Origin: an uncultured Eubacteriaceae bacterium
Lineage (GTDB): Bacteria > Bacillota > Clostridia > Eubacteriales > Eubacteriaceae
DNA length: 16,797 bases
Assembly: GCA_947625175.1 (NCBI GenBank)
Contig: CANQNI010000012.1
Location: 1 to 16,797, forward strand
Reading direction: 5' to 3'
Shown here: piece by piece, positions 1 to 5,716 of the stretch
How positions within the stretch are numbered: the stretch's first letter is position 1
Layout of the letters: each line of letters opens with the position of its first letter
Made by a program: the position numbers and the translations under genes
Notes under the pieces: generated by a model
Database searches by the model: none
The model's input: the letters and a program-made list of their open reading frames with translations, nothing else
What the model was told of the DNA's origin: nothing

Positions 1-310
1 AGCTCCGGTACAGGTTGAATTAATCCCTGTTGCTGATAGACATAAAAATTTTGCTACAGAACTGAAAGATAGATTATTAGAAGAAGGAATTAGAGCAGAG
101 GTCGATAATAGAGATGAAAAAATTGGTTATCGAATTCGTGAAGCTCAGCTCAATAAAATTCCATATATGTTAGTTCTAGGCGATAAAGAAATGGAAAGTA
201 ATAATTTCCAGGTACGTAATCGTAACAATGAACAAAGTAATTATAGTTACGAAGAATTTGTTGATTTAGTTAAGCAAAAAATTAACAGTAAATCTAATAC
301 TCTAGATTAA
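1..310 (+). CDS. thrS: Threonyl-tRNA synthetase, C-terminal fragment
   Basis: The first 310 bases encode the last ~102 residues of an open frame that enters from the left edge, with full codons from base 2 and a TAA stop at 308-310. The peptide reads as the anticodon-binding domain of a class II synthetase: [14 protein letters not shown] near its start, then [18 protein letters not shown], the hallmark strand-helix region of the ThrRS C-terminus. The enzyme charges tRNA-Thr in the cytoplasm. The catalytic and editing domains lie outside the window. Its place directly upstream of infC-rpmI-rplT is the conserved Bacillota order. No terminator is visible between its stop and the infC promoter 15 bases on, so some readthrough into infC is possible. 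Confidence 0.93.
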   Translation, partial: APVQVELIPVADRHKNFATELKDRLLEEGIRAEVDNRDEKIGYRIREAQLNKIPYMLVLGDKEMESNNFQVRNRNNEQSNYSYEEFVDLVKQKINSKSNTLD

Positions 311-324
311 TTTTTATATAGTAG

Positions 325-353
325 TTGTTATTTTAAGAAAAATACTTTATAAT
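325..353 (+). promoter_or_regulatory. Sigma-A type promoter of the infC operon
   Basis: TTGTTA at 325-330 and a perfect TATAAT at 348-353 are separated by exactly 17 bases. Transcription would start near 360. It lies just after the thrS stop and gives the infC-rpmI-rplT transcript a leader of about 125 bases. Sequence match only. Confidence 0.72.
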
Positions 354-359
354 ATTTGA

Positions 360-483
360 AGTTTAAGCAGAAGGATCCGCTTCTCACCTGTCTGGCATGA
401 GCTTGAAGGTTATAAAATAGTTAATGATACAGGCGGAATCTTTCCGCCTGTTTTTTTATTTTATTTATATGGAGGCAAAGAAA
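360..483 (+). promoter_or_regulatory. infC leader, L20-leader-like attenuator
   Basis: This ~125-nt untranslated leader precedes infC-rpmI-rplT. In Bacillota this position is held by the L20 leader, where ribosomal protein L20 binds the mRNA and favours premature termination. The sequence shows a strong terminator (429-457). It also shows an upstream segment, TCCGCTT at 376-382, that can pair with AGGCGGA at 431-437 (one G-U) and would destroy the terminator, so it is an antiterminator candidate. The same upstream segment can instead form a local hairpin, AGAAG 369-373 with CTTCT 380-384, and ACCT 386-389 can pair with AGGT 407-410. The element class is inferred from position and switch architecture. 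I did not verify the L20-binding motif. Confidence 0.62.
429..457 (+). terminator. Intrinsic terminator (attenuator) before infC
   Basis: Stem 429-438 with 442-451 (core CAGGCGGA/TCCGCCTG), a three-base loop, then a run of seven T. It sits inside the leader, 27 bases before the infC start codon, so it must act as a conditional terminator rather than the end of thrS alone. Confidence 0.85.
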
Positions 484-486
484 ATA
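471..486 (+). promoter_or_regulatory. Shine-Dalgarno and AUA start of infC
   Basis: A strong GGAGG (471-475) stands eight bases before an in-frame ATA at 484-486. The only nearby ATG (469-471) overlaps the Shine-Dalgarno itself and has no ribosome site of its own, only a T-rich terminator tail upstream. Starting at ATA gives [21 protein letters not shown], which matches where IF3 proteins begin. Rare start codons (AUU, AUC, AUA) are a known feature of infC and let IF3 repress its own translation. Confidence 0.8.
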
Positions 487-1005
487 GCAAAAAGATTTCA
501 CCACGAAATTAACAATCAAATTCGAGATCGGGAAATACGTGTGATAGATCCTGAAGGTCACATGTTAGGAATAATGAGTAGAAATGAAGCTTTAGACAAA
601 GCTTATGATTACGATTTAGATTTAGTTAAGATTTCGCCTCATGCTAAACCACCTGTTTGTAAAATTTTAGATTATGGTAAATTCCGTTATGAAGAAGTTC
701 GAAAAGCTAAAGAAGCAAAGAAGAAACAAAAAACGGTTTTATTAAAGGAAATACGTATGTCTGTTCGCGTTGAAGAACATGATTTGGATGTTAAAGCCAG
801 AAATTGTATCAAATTTTTAAAACAGGGTAATCGAGTCAAAGTATCTATCCGATTTAGAGGCCGTGAAATGGCTTATACAGATCGTGGAAAAGAAGTCCTC
901 AACGACTTTGTAAATCGAGTATCAGAATATGGTACAGTAGATCGAAAACCAAAGTTAGAAGGTCGAAATATGAGCATTTTTCTAACTCCTAAAAAAGTTG
1001 GATAA
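484..1005 (+). CDS. infC: Translation initiation factor IF-3
   Basis: Encodes 173 residues if read from the AUA codon, the usual IF3 length. IF3 binds the 30S subunit, keeps it apart from 50S, and proofreads start codon and initiator tRNA. The N-terminal domain is recognised by [13 protein letters not shown] followed by [27 protein letters not shown] lysine-rich linker ([10 protein letters not shown]) joins it to the C-terminal domain with [37 protein letters not shown] and the final IFLTPKK. An upstream in-frame ATG (424) lies in the attenuator and would add a meaningless hydrophobic tail. The ATG at 469 lacks a ribosome site. First gene of the infC-rpmI-rplT operon, probably controlled at two levels: L20-dependent attenuation and IF3 autoregulation through the rare start. 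Confidence 0.97.
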   Translation: MAKRFHHEINNQIRDREIRVIDPEGHMLGIMSRNEALDKAYDYDLDLVKISPHAKPPVCKILDYGKFRYEEVRKAKEAKKKQKTVLLKEIRMSVRVEEHDLDVKARNCIKFLKQGNRVKVSIRFRGREMAYTDRGKEVLNDFVNRVSEYGTVDRKPKLEGRNMSIFLTPKKVG

Positions 1006-1022
1006 GAAGAAGAGGGAATATT

Positions 1023-1223
1023 ATGCCTAAAATGAAAACAAAAAGAGCTGCTGCAAAACGTTTTAAAGTTAAAAAGTCAGGAAAAATAAAACGTGCAAAA
1101 GCTTATAAAAGTCATATTTTAAATAATGAATCAAAAAGACCTAAGAGAAAAAGAAATCTAAGAAAACAAACTTATGCAGATAAGGCTAATGCTAAGTCAA
1201 TTCGCAGGATGCTTGGAAAGTAG
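1023..1223 (+). CDS. rpmI: 50S ribosomal protein L35
   Basis: 66 residues, the normal size for L35 and strongly basic. The start [28 protein letters not shown] is the family signature, and the protein ends RRMLGK. It is a structural component of the large ribosomal subunit. AGAGGGA, eight bases upstream, is a good ribosome site. It lies 17 bases after infC and 7 bases before rplT. The C-terminal half ([19 protein letters not shown]) is a little unlike common L35 sequences, but the family is clear. Confidence 0.97.
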   Translation: MPKMKTKRAAAKRFKVKKSGKIKRAKAYKSHILNNESKRPKRKRNLRKQTYADKANAKSIRRMLGK

Positions 1224-1230
1224 GTAGATT

Positions 1231-1587
1231 ATGGCTAGAATTAAAAAAGGAAAAACAGCTAGAAGAAGACATAAAAAAATTCTTAAGATGGCGAAAGGCT
1301 ATTATGGAGCTAAGAGTAAATTATATAGATCTGCTAATGAAGCAGTAATGAGAGCCTTAAGATCATCTTATCGTGGTAGAAAAGAAAAGAAAAGAAACTT
1401 CAGAAGACTTTGGATAACCAGAATTAATGCGGGAGCTCGTGAATATGGAATGTCTTATTCTAATTTCATGCATGGTTTAAAATTAGCTAATGTTAAAATT
1501 GATAGAAAAATGTTAGCTGATCTGGCCATGAATGAACCAGATGCTTTTAAAGAATTAGTTGATATATCAAAAGCTCAACTTGCGTAG
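1231..1587 (+). CDS. rplT: 50S ribosomal protein L20
   Basis: 118 residues, standard L20 length. It begins [33 protein letters not shown] with the long basic helix of the family, and continues [42 protein letters not shown], which is diagnostic. L20 is an early 50S assembly protein that binds 23S rRNA. In Bacillota it also binds the leader of its own operon to reduce expression. Last gene of the operon, followed nine bases later by a strong terminator. Confidence 0.98.
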   Translation: MARIKKGKTARRRHKKILKMAKGYYGAKSKLYRSANEAVMRALRSSYRGRKEKKRNFRRLWITRINAGAREYGMSYSNFMHGLKLANVKIDRKMLADLAMNEPDAFKELVDISKAQLA

Positions 1588-1596
1588 TAATTATTT

Positions 1597-1619
1597 AACT
1601 CCTTCGGGAGTTTTTTTTT
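1597..1619 (+). terminator. Terminator of infC-rpmI-rplT
   Basis: AACTCC (1597-1602) pairs with GGAGTT (1607-1612) around a TTCG tetraloop closed by C-G, an exceptionally stable loop, followed by T to 1619. Confidence 0.92.
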
Positions 1620-1699
1620 ATGCGTAAAATTATTAAATTATCTTTTTTACGTTTTTATAAGAATTATTAGAAGTAAAACACTAACATAAATTTCCACAG

Positions 1700-1708
1700 T
1701 GATATAAT
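1700..1708 (+). promoter_or_regulatory. Extended -10 promoter candidate for ktrB
   Basis: TGATATAAT at 1700-1708 is a perfect TGnTATAAT extended -10 element. No good -35 box is visible at the proper distance (1680-1685 is ACTAAC), as is common for extended -10 promoters. Transcription would begin near 1715, giving a leader of about 20 bases before the ktrB ATG. The 116 bases between the rplT terminator and this gene hold no riboswitch that I recognise. Confidence 0.5.
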
Positions 1709-1735
1709 AACCGATATTAATAATTCGGAACGAAA

Positions 1736-3118
1736 ATGAATACAATTAGAAAAATTCTAAAAATCTTCGATATTAGAAAATTAACAAGTGGACAAACAAT
1801 ATTTTTAGGATTTGCTTTAATCGCATTTTGTGGAATGTTTTTATTAATGCTTCCTATTTCTAATAATTATGGATTATGGACCAATCCAATTGATTCTTTG
1901 TTTACTGCCATATCGGCTGTATGTGTTACAGGCTTAATTGTTGTTCCTACTGGAACCTATTGGAATCTTTTTGGACAAATTATAATTATTATTTTAATTC
2001 AAATTGGTGGATTAGGATTTATGACCTTTATGACTATGGCTTTTATAGCTACTGGTCGAAGAATTACAATTCATGATAGACTCGTTATTCAATCTTCAAT
2101 AAATTCTGACCATCTTGCTGGAATTGTTCAGTTTGTTAAAACTATTTTAACTTATGCACTCTCTATTGAATTCTTAGGCGCTATATTATTATCTTTTATA
2201 TTTATCCCTCGATTAGGCTTTATTAGAGGTATTTATTTTTCACTTTGGCATGCAATTTCTATGTATTGTAATGCTGGATTTGATCTAATGGCCTCCTTAG
2301 GCGAAAGTAGTTTTACTGCTTATGTTAGTAATGTCTGGTTAACGCTTGTAATTTGCTTTTTGATAATTGTAGGTGGTCTAGGATTTTCTGTTTATGTTAA
2401 CCTTAGAGATTATATTAAAGGTGGAAGATTGGCTATCCATACTAAAGTTGTATTAATAACTACCGGAATTCTATTAATAGGGGGAACTTTATTATTTCTA
2501 TTTTTTGAATGGAACAATCCGGCTACGTTAGCTGACTTACCCTGGTATGGAAAAATTTGTGCAGCTTTTTTTCAATCTACTACACCAAGAACAGCTGGGG
2601 CTAATACAATTGATCAGGCAATGTTAACACCACCTTCTTTAATATTAACGGATGTATTAATGTTTATTGGAGCTTCCCCAGGTTCTACAGGAGGTGGAAT
2701 AAAAACTACTACTATATTTGTTTTATTTTTGACAGTTTGGTCAGTCTTAATGAGTAAGGAAGATGTTAACTGTTTACGCAGGAGAATTCCTTTTGAAACC
2801 ATTAAACGTGCCTTAGCTATCTTTACGATTGGAATTGTAGTTGTTGGTTTTATGTTTTTCTGCTTAATGGTCGCTGAGCCTGCTTTTTCCTCAGATTCGT
2901 TATTATTTGAATTATTATCAGCTTATGGAACAGTTGGTCTAAGTACCGGAATTACAGCTGAATTAACAGATTTTAGTAAAATAGTTTTGATTATTTGTAT
3001 GTTTGTTGGTAGAGTGGGTCCCTTAACAATTGCTTATATTATTACAAATACTGAAAAACGGAGCTTAATGAATCAGGGACATTATAAACTTCCAACAGCA
3101 AGTATTTTATTGGGGTAA
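1736..3118 (+). CDS. ktrB: Potassium uptake channel subunit, KtrB/TrkH family
   Basis: 460 residues, an integral membrane protein with the four-fold pore repeat of the TrkH/KtrB family. The four selectivity-filter loops are visible: VTGL (64-67), NAGFD (179-183), RTAGA (285-289) and GTVGLS (398-403). The flexible intramembrane loop that gates KtrB is GASPGSTGGGIKTTT (312-326), and GRVGPL (425-430) lies in the last membrane pair. Length and the very short N-terminus fit KtrB rather than the longer TrkH. It conducts K+ (with Na+ in some members) into the cell. The ribosome site (CGGAACG) is weak. Two bases separate its stop from ktrA, whose product is the expected cytosolic gating ring. KtrB and TrkH overlap in sequence, so the symbol is less certain than the family. 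Confidence 0.93.
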   Translation: MNTIRKILKIFDIRKLTSGQTIFLGFALIAFCGMFLLMLPISNNYGLWTNPIDSLFTAISAVCVTGLIVVPTGTYWNLFGQIIIIILIQIGGLGFMTFMTMAFIATGRRITIHDRLVIQSSINSDHLAGIVQFVKTILTYALSIEFLGAILLSFIFIPRLGFIRGIYFSLWHAISMYCNAGFDLMASLGESSFTAYVSNVWLTLVICFLIIVGGLGFSVYVNLRDYIKGGRLAIHTKVVLITTGILLIGGTLLFLFFEWNNPATLADLPWYGKICAAFFQSTTPRTAGANTIDQAMLTPPSLILTDVLMFIGASPGSTGGGIKTTTIFVLFLTVWSVLMSKEDVNCLRRRIPFETIKRALAIFTIGIVVVGFMFFCLMVAEPAFSSDSLLFELLSAYGTVGLSTGITAELTDFSKIVLIICMFVGRVGPLTIAYIITNTEKRSLMNQGHYKLPTASILLG

Positions 3119-3120
3119 TT

Positions 3121-3780
3121 ATGAGAAACAGATCGTATGGAATATTAGGATTGGGTCATTTTGGTGAATCATTAGCACTAAATTTAGCTAAACTAGGAGC
3201 TGATGTTATTGTTATTGATAAGAATGAAGATAAAATTCAAAATATCGCAAATGATGTTGCTTATGCTGTTCAGGCAGATGTAGCTGATTTAAATGCTCTA
3301 AAATCAATTGGTCTTAAAAACGTTGATGCAGCCGTTATAAGTTTAACCACTGATATAAATGCTAGTCTTATGGCTGTCTTAAATTGTCAGGAACTTAATA
3401 TACCTCGGATTTATTCAAAAGCTAATAATGCTCAACATGCAAGAGTTTTAAAACATTTGGGAGTAGATCGCGTTTTTAATCCAGAGAATGAAATGGGAAA
3501 ACAAACTGCTCAGGATCTCTTTGGTGGTAGTTTCTTTCATCAATTAAATTTAAGTGACGACTATACCATTGCTGAAATAACTCCTTTAAATAGTTGGAAT
3601 AATAAAACTTTAAGCAGTTTGGATATTAGAAAAAGATATGGCTTAAACGTGGTGGCCATTATGACTGGTGAGGACAATATAAATATTAATCCAATCCCAA
3701 ATGATATAGTTCCACCTAATTCTAAGTTAGTAGTATTAGGAGCCAATAACGCTATAGAAAATTATAATCAAATGGTTTAG
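3121..3780 (+). CDS. ktrA: Potassium uptake regulatory subunit, KtrA/TrkA (RCK)
   Basis: 219 residues, the length of KtrA with a single RCK unit. Residues ~5-120 form a Rossmann fold with GLGHFG (10-15) and the acidic residue D33 at the end of strand two (VIVIDKNEDKI), which binds the nucleotide ribose. Residues ~140-219 are the RCK_C subdomain, which binds c-di-AMP in several Bacillota. In the family, eight copies form a ring beneath the KtrB dimer and gate it by ATP/ADP. It starts two bases after ktrB, so translation is probably coupled and the subunit ratio fixed. Confidence 0.94.
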   Translation: MRNRSYGILGLGHFGESLALNLAKLGADVIVIDKNEDKIQNIANDVAYAVQADVADLNALKSIGLKNVDAAVISLTTDINASLMAVLNCQELNIPRIYSKANNAQHARVLKHLGVDRVFNPENEMGKQTAQDLFGGSFFHQLNLSDDYTIAEITPLNSWNNKTLSSLDIRKRYGLNVVAIMTGEDNININPIPNDIVPPNSKLVVLGANNAIENYNQMV

Positions 3781-3786
3781 AGCAAA

Positions 3787-4554
3787 ATGATTACCTCTGT
3801 TAATAATAAAGATATTATTAATATTTCTAAATTAAAGTTAAAAAAGTATAGGGATAAATCGAATTACTTTCTTATTGAAGGTATAAAACTCCTTGAAGAA
3901 GCTATTAATAATAATATAAGAATTAAAAAAATTTATCTTACTGATAGGTTTGATTATAACGATTTAAATTTAGAAAAACTTAATCTAATTAAAGTAAATC
4001 AACAGGTATTTCAGAAATTAACCTCTCAAAAGAATCCAGAGGGAATAATAGGAGTTATAGAGAAAAAATCTTTACCTAAATCAAAACTGGATAAAAAATT
4101 AATATTATTAGATAATATTCGGGATCCAGGAAATTTAGGGACAATCATTAGAACTGCTGATGCAGCAGGATTTAATCAGATTGTCTGTTCCAATAATTGT
4201 GCTGATCTTTTTAATGAAAAAACAATACGCTCCTCAATGGGTTCTATTTTTCATATTCCAGTTCTGCTTAACATGGATTTAAATATAGTAGTTGACTCTC
4301 TTTTAAATAAACAGTTTGAAGTAATAGGAACATCTTTAAATGGTAAATTAATGTATCTAAATCAAATAAAGGTTCCAACTAAATTCGCTTTAATTCTTGG
4401 TAACGAATCTCATGGAGTTTCTAATGAACTTCAAAATAAATGTACTCAACTTTTAAAATTACCGATCTTTGGTAAAGCAGAATCTTTAAATGTTTCTATT
4501 GCTGCTGGAATATTTATGTATGCATTTGTTGATCAATATAACGAAACGAAATAA
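3787..4554 (+). CDS. TrmH-family (SpoU) RNA 2'-O-methyltransferase
   Basis: 255 residues. Residues ~1-95 are the substrate-binding domain of the SpoU class (FLIEGIKLLEEAI near residue 30). The catalytic SPOUT knot domain shows all three motifs: DNIRDPGNLGTIIRTADAAG (109-128) with the catalytic Arg, LILGNESHGVS (202-212), and LPIFGKAESLNVSIAAGI (225-242). It should methylate a ribose 2'-OH in rRNA or tRNA using S-adenosylmethionine. The exact target cannot be read from sequence. Homologues sit just upstream of pheS in many Bacillota (ysgA in Bacillus). Six bases after ktrA and probably co-transcribed with it. The ribosome site is poor (only GAG), consistent with coupling. Confidence 0.94.
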   Translation: MITSVNNKDIINISKLKLKKYRDKSNYFLIEGIKLLEEAINNNIRIKKIYLTDRFDYNDLNLEKLNLIKVNQQVFQKLTSQKNPEGIIGVIEKKSLPKSKLDKKLILLDNIRDPGNLGTIIRTADAAGFNQIVCSNNCADLFNEKTIRSSMGSIFHIPVLLNMDLNIVVDSLLNKQFEVIGTSLNGKLMYLNQIKVPTKFALILGNESHGVSNELQNKCTQLLKLPIFGKAESLNVSIAAGIFMYAFVDQYNETK

Positions 4555-4603
4555 TAACTAATAATCTCAATATAAATATTTCTATTCGACTTTTTTAATA
4601 TTT

Positions 4604-4632
4604 TTGATACAATTAATATAACCTCTTAAAAT
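4604..4632 (+). promoter_or_regulatory. Candidate promoter of the pheST operon, overlapping a terminator
   Basis: TTGATA at 4604-4609 and TAAAAT at 4627-4632 are separated by 17 bases. The -10 box falls in the loop of the terminator hairpin, so transcription would start in or just after its T run, about 30 bases before pheS. An alternative is TCGACT (4586-4591) with TACAAT (4608-4613), which would place the hairpin at the very 5' end of the RNA. No T-box is present: there is no specifier-like leader and no GGTACCGCG-type element. Confidence 0.4.
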
Positions 4633-4646
4633 TGAGAGGTTTTTTT
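4620..4646 (+). terminator. Terminator between the methyltransferase gene and pheS
   Basis: AACCTCT (4620-4626) pairs with AGAGGTT (4635-4641) around an eight-base loop, followed by T to 4646. It probably ends the ktrBA-methyltransferase transcript. It could also act as an attenuator if pheST transcription begins upstream of it. Confidence 0.82.
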
Positions 4647-4672
4647 AATATCAGTATTAGATAAGGGAACAT

Positions 4673-5707
4673 ATGAACAACGATCTTAATAGTATTAAAA
4701 CAAATTTTGTTCAAAGTTTAGAAAAAGTAAAATCTGAAAAGGATTTAGAAGCTTTACGAGTAAATTACCTTGGTAAAAAGGGTGAGATTACTCAAATAAT
4801 GCAGAATATTAAAAATCTTCCAAAAGAAGAAAAACCGATTGTAGGTAAAGAGGCAAATCAACTAAGATCATTTATTGATTCTGAATTAAAGGAAGCTAGA
4901 AATAAATTAGAACAGGATAGAATTAACTCTAATTTAGAAAAAGAAAAAATTGATGTAACTCTTCCAGGAAAAGATCAAAATGTTGGTGGGCTTCATCCTC
5001 TTAATAAGGTAATTAATGAACTTGAAGATATTTTCTTAGGAATGGGATTTACTATTGAAGATGGTCCAGAAATTGAATGGACAAAATATAATTTCGATTA
5101 TTTAAATATGCCCCCCGAGCATTCATCTAGAGATTTATCAGAAAGCTTTTATTACAGTACTGATGAAGGAAAAGAAATAGTTTTAAGAACTCAAACATCC
5201 CCAGTTCAAATAAGAGTTTTACAGAAAAAAGGTGTTCCACTTCGAATTGTTTCTCCAGGTAGGGTTTTTAGAGCTGATGATATTGATGCTACCCATTCTC
5301 CAGTTTTTCATCAAATTGAAGGTTTAGTTGTTGATAAAAATATCACAATGGGTGATTTAAAAGGAACTCTTGAATTATTTGCCAAAAAATTATTTGGCGA
5401 AGATATAAAAACAAGATTTAGACCTCATCAGTTTTATTTTACTGAACCATCTGCAGAAATGGATGTGTCCTGTTTCAATTGTGGAGGAAAAGGATGTAAC
5501 GTCTGTGGAGGAACAGGTTGGATTGAAATGTTAGGATGTGGAATGGTTCATCCAAACGTTCTAGAAGCCGTTGGAATTGATTCGTCAGAATATTCCGGAT
5601 TTGCTTTTGGAGCTGGTCTGGATAGAATAGCAATGCTTAAATACGGTATTAATGATTTAAGATTATTATTTGAAAATGATATTAGATTTTTAAAACAATT
5701 TGCTTAA
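4673..5707 (+). CDS. pheS: Phenylalanyl-tRNA synthetase alpha subunit
   Basis: 344 residues, full length. An N-terminal coiled coil (~1-90) binds tRNA-Phe, and the rest is the class II catalytic core. Visible motifs are GLHPLNKVINELEDIF then GPEIE (131-135), motif 2 from RVFRADDIDATHSPVFHQIEG (197-217), and motif 3 GAGLDRIAM (313-321). A zinc-ribbon-like C-x2-C-x4-C-x2-C set (C267, C270, C275, C278) precedes GWIEMLGCGMVHP, as in many Bacillota. It works as an alpha2beta2 tetramer with PheT in the cytoplasm to charge tRNA-Phe. The ribosome site AAGGGA (4663-4668) supports the ATG at 4673. First gene of the unit pheS-pheT-dprA-zapA. Confidence 0.98.
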   Translation: MNNDLNSIKTNFVQSLEKVKSEKDLEALRVNYLGKKGEITQIMQNIKNLPKEEKPIVGKEANQLRSFIDSELKEARNKLEQDRINSNLEKEKIDVTLPGKDQNVGGLHPLNKVINELEDIFLGMGFTIEDGPEIEWTKYNFDYLNMPPEHSSRDLSESFYYSTDEGKEIVLRTQTSPVQIRVLQKKGVPLRIVSPGRVFRADDIDATHSPVFHQIEGLVVDKNITMGDLKGTLELFAKKLFGEDIKTRFRPHQFYFTEPSAEMDVSCFNCGGKGCNVCGGTGWIEMLGCGMVHPNVLEAVGIDSSEYSGFAFGAGLDRIAMLKYGINDLRLLFENDIRFLKQFA

Positions 5708-5716
5708 AGGAAATAT

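Noticed and set aside
424..483. Longer infC reading from the ATG at 424, adding MIQAESFRLFFYFIYMEAKK
   Set aside because: This stretch is encoded by the terminator hairpin and its T run, has no ribosome site, and does not resemble IF3 N-termini.
1620..1735. c-di-AMP (ydaO-type) riboswitch before ktrB
   Set aside because: Such riboswitches often control Ktr genes, but the probable leader is only about 20 bases and no matching structure is visible.
2614..2802. Minus-strand 62-codon frame inside ktrB
   Set aside because: Antisense shadow of the conserved KtrB pore loop; no ribosome site or family resemblance.
3561..3746. Minus-strand 61-codon frame inside ktrA
   Set aside because: Antisense of the RCK_C region; hydrophobic composition arises from reverse-complemented Asn/Ile codons.
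4555..4672. T-box riboswitch before pheS
   Set aside because: Only ~118 bases, with no T-box consensus (TGGNACCGCG-like) and no specifier stem; only a simple terminator hairpin is present.
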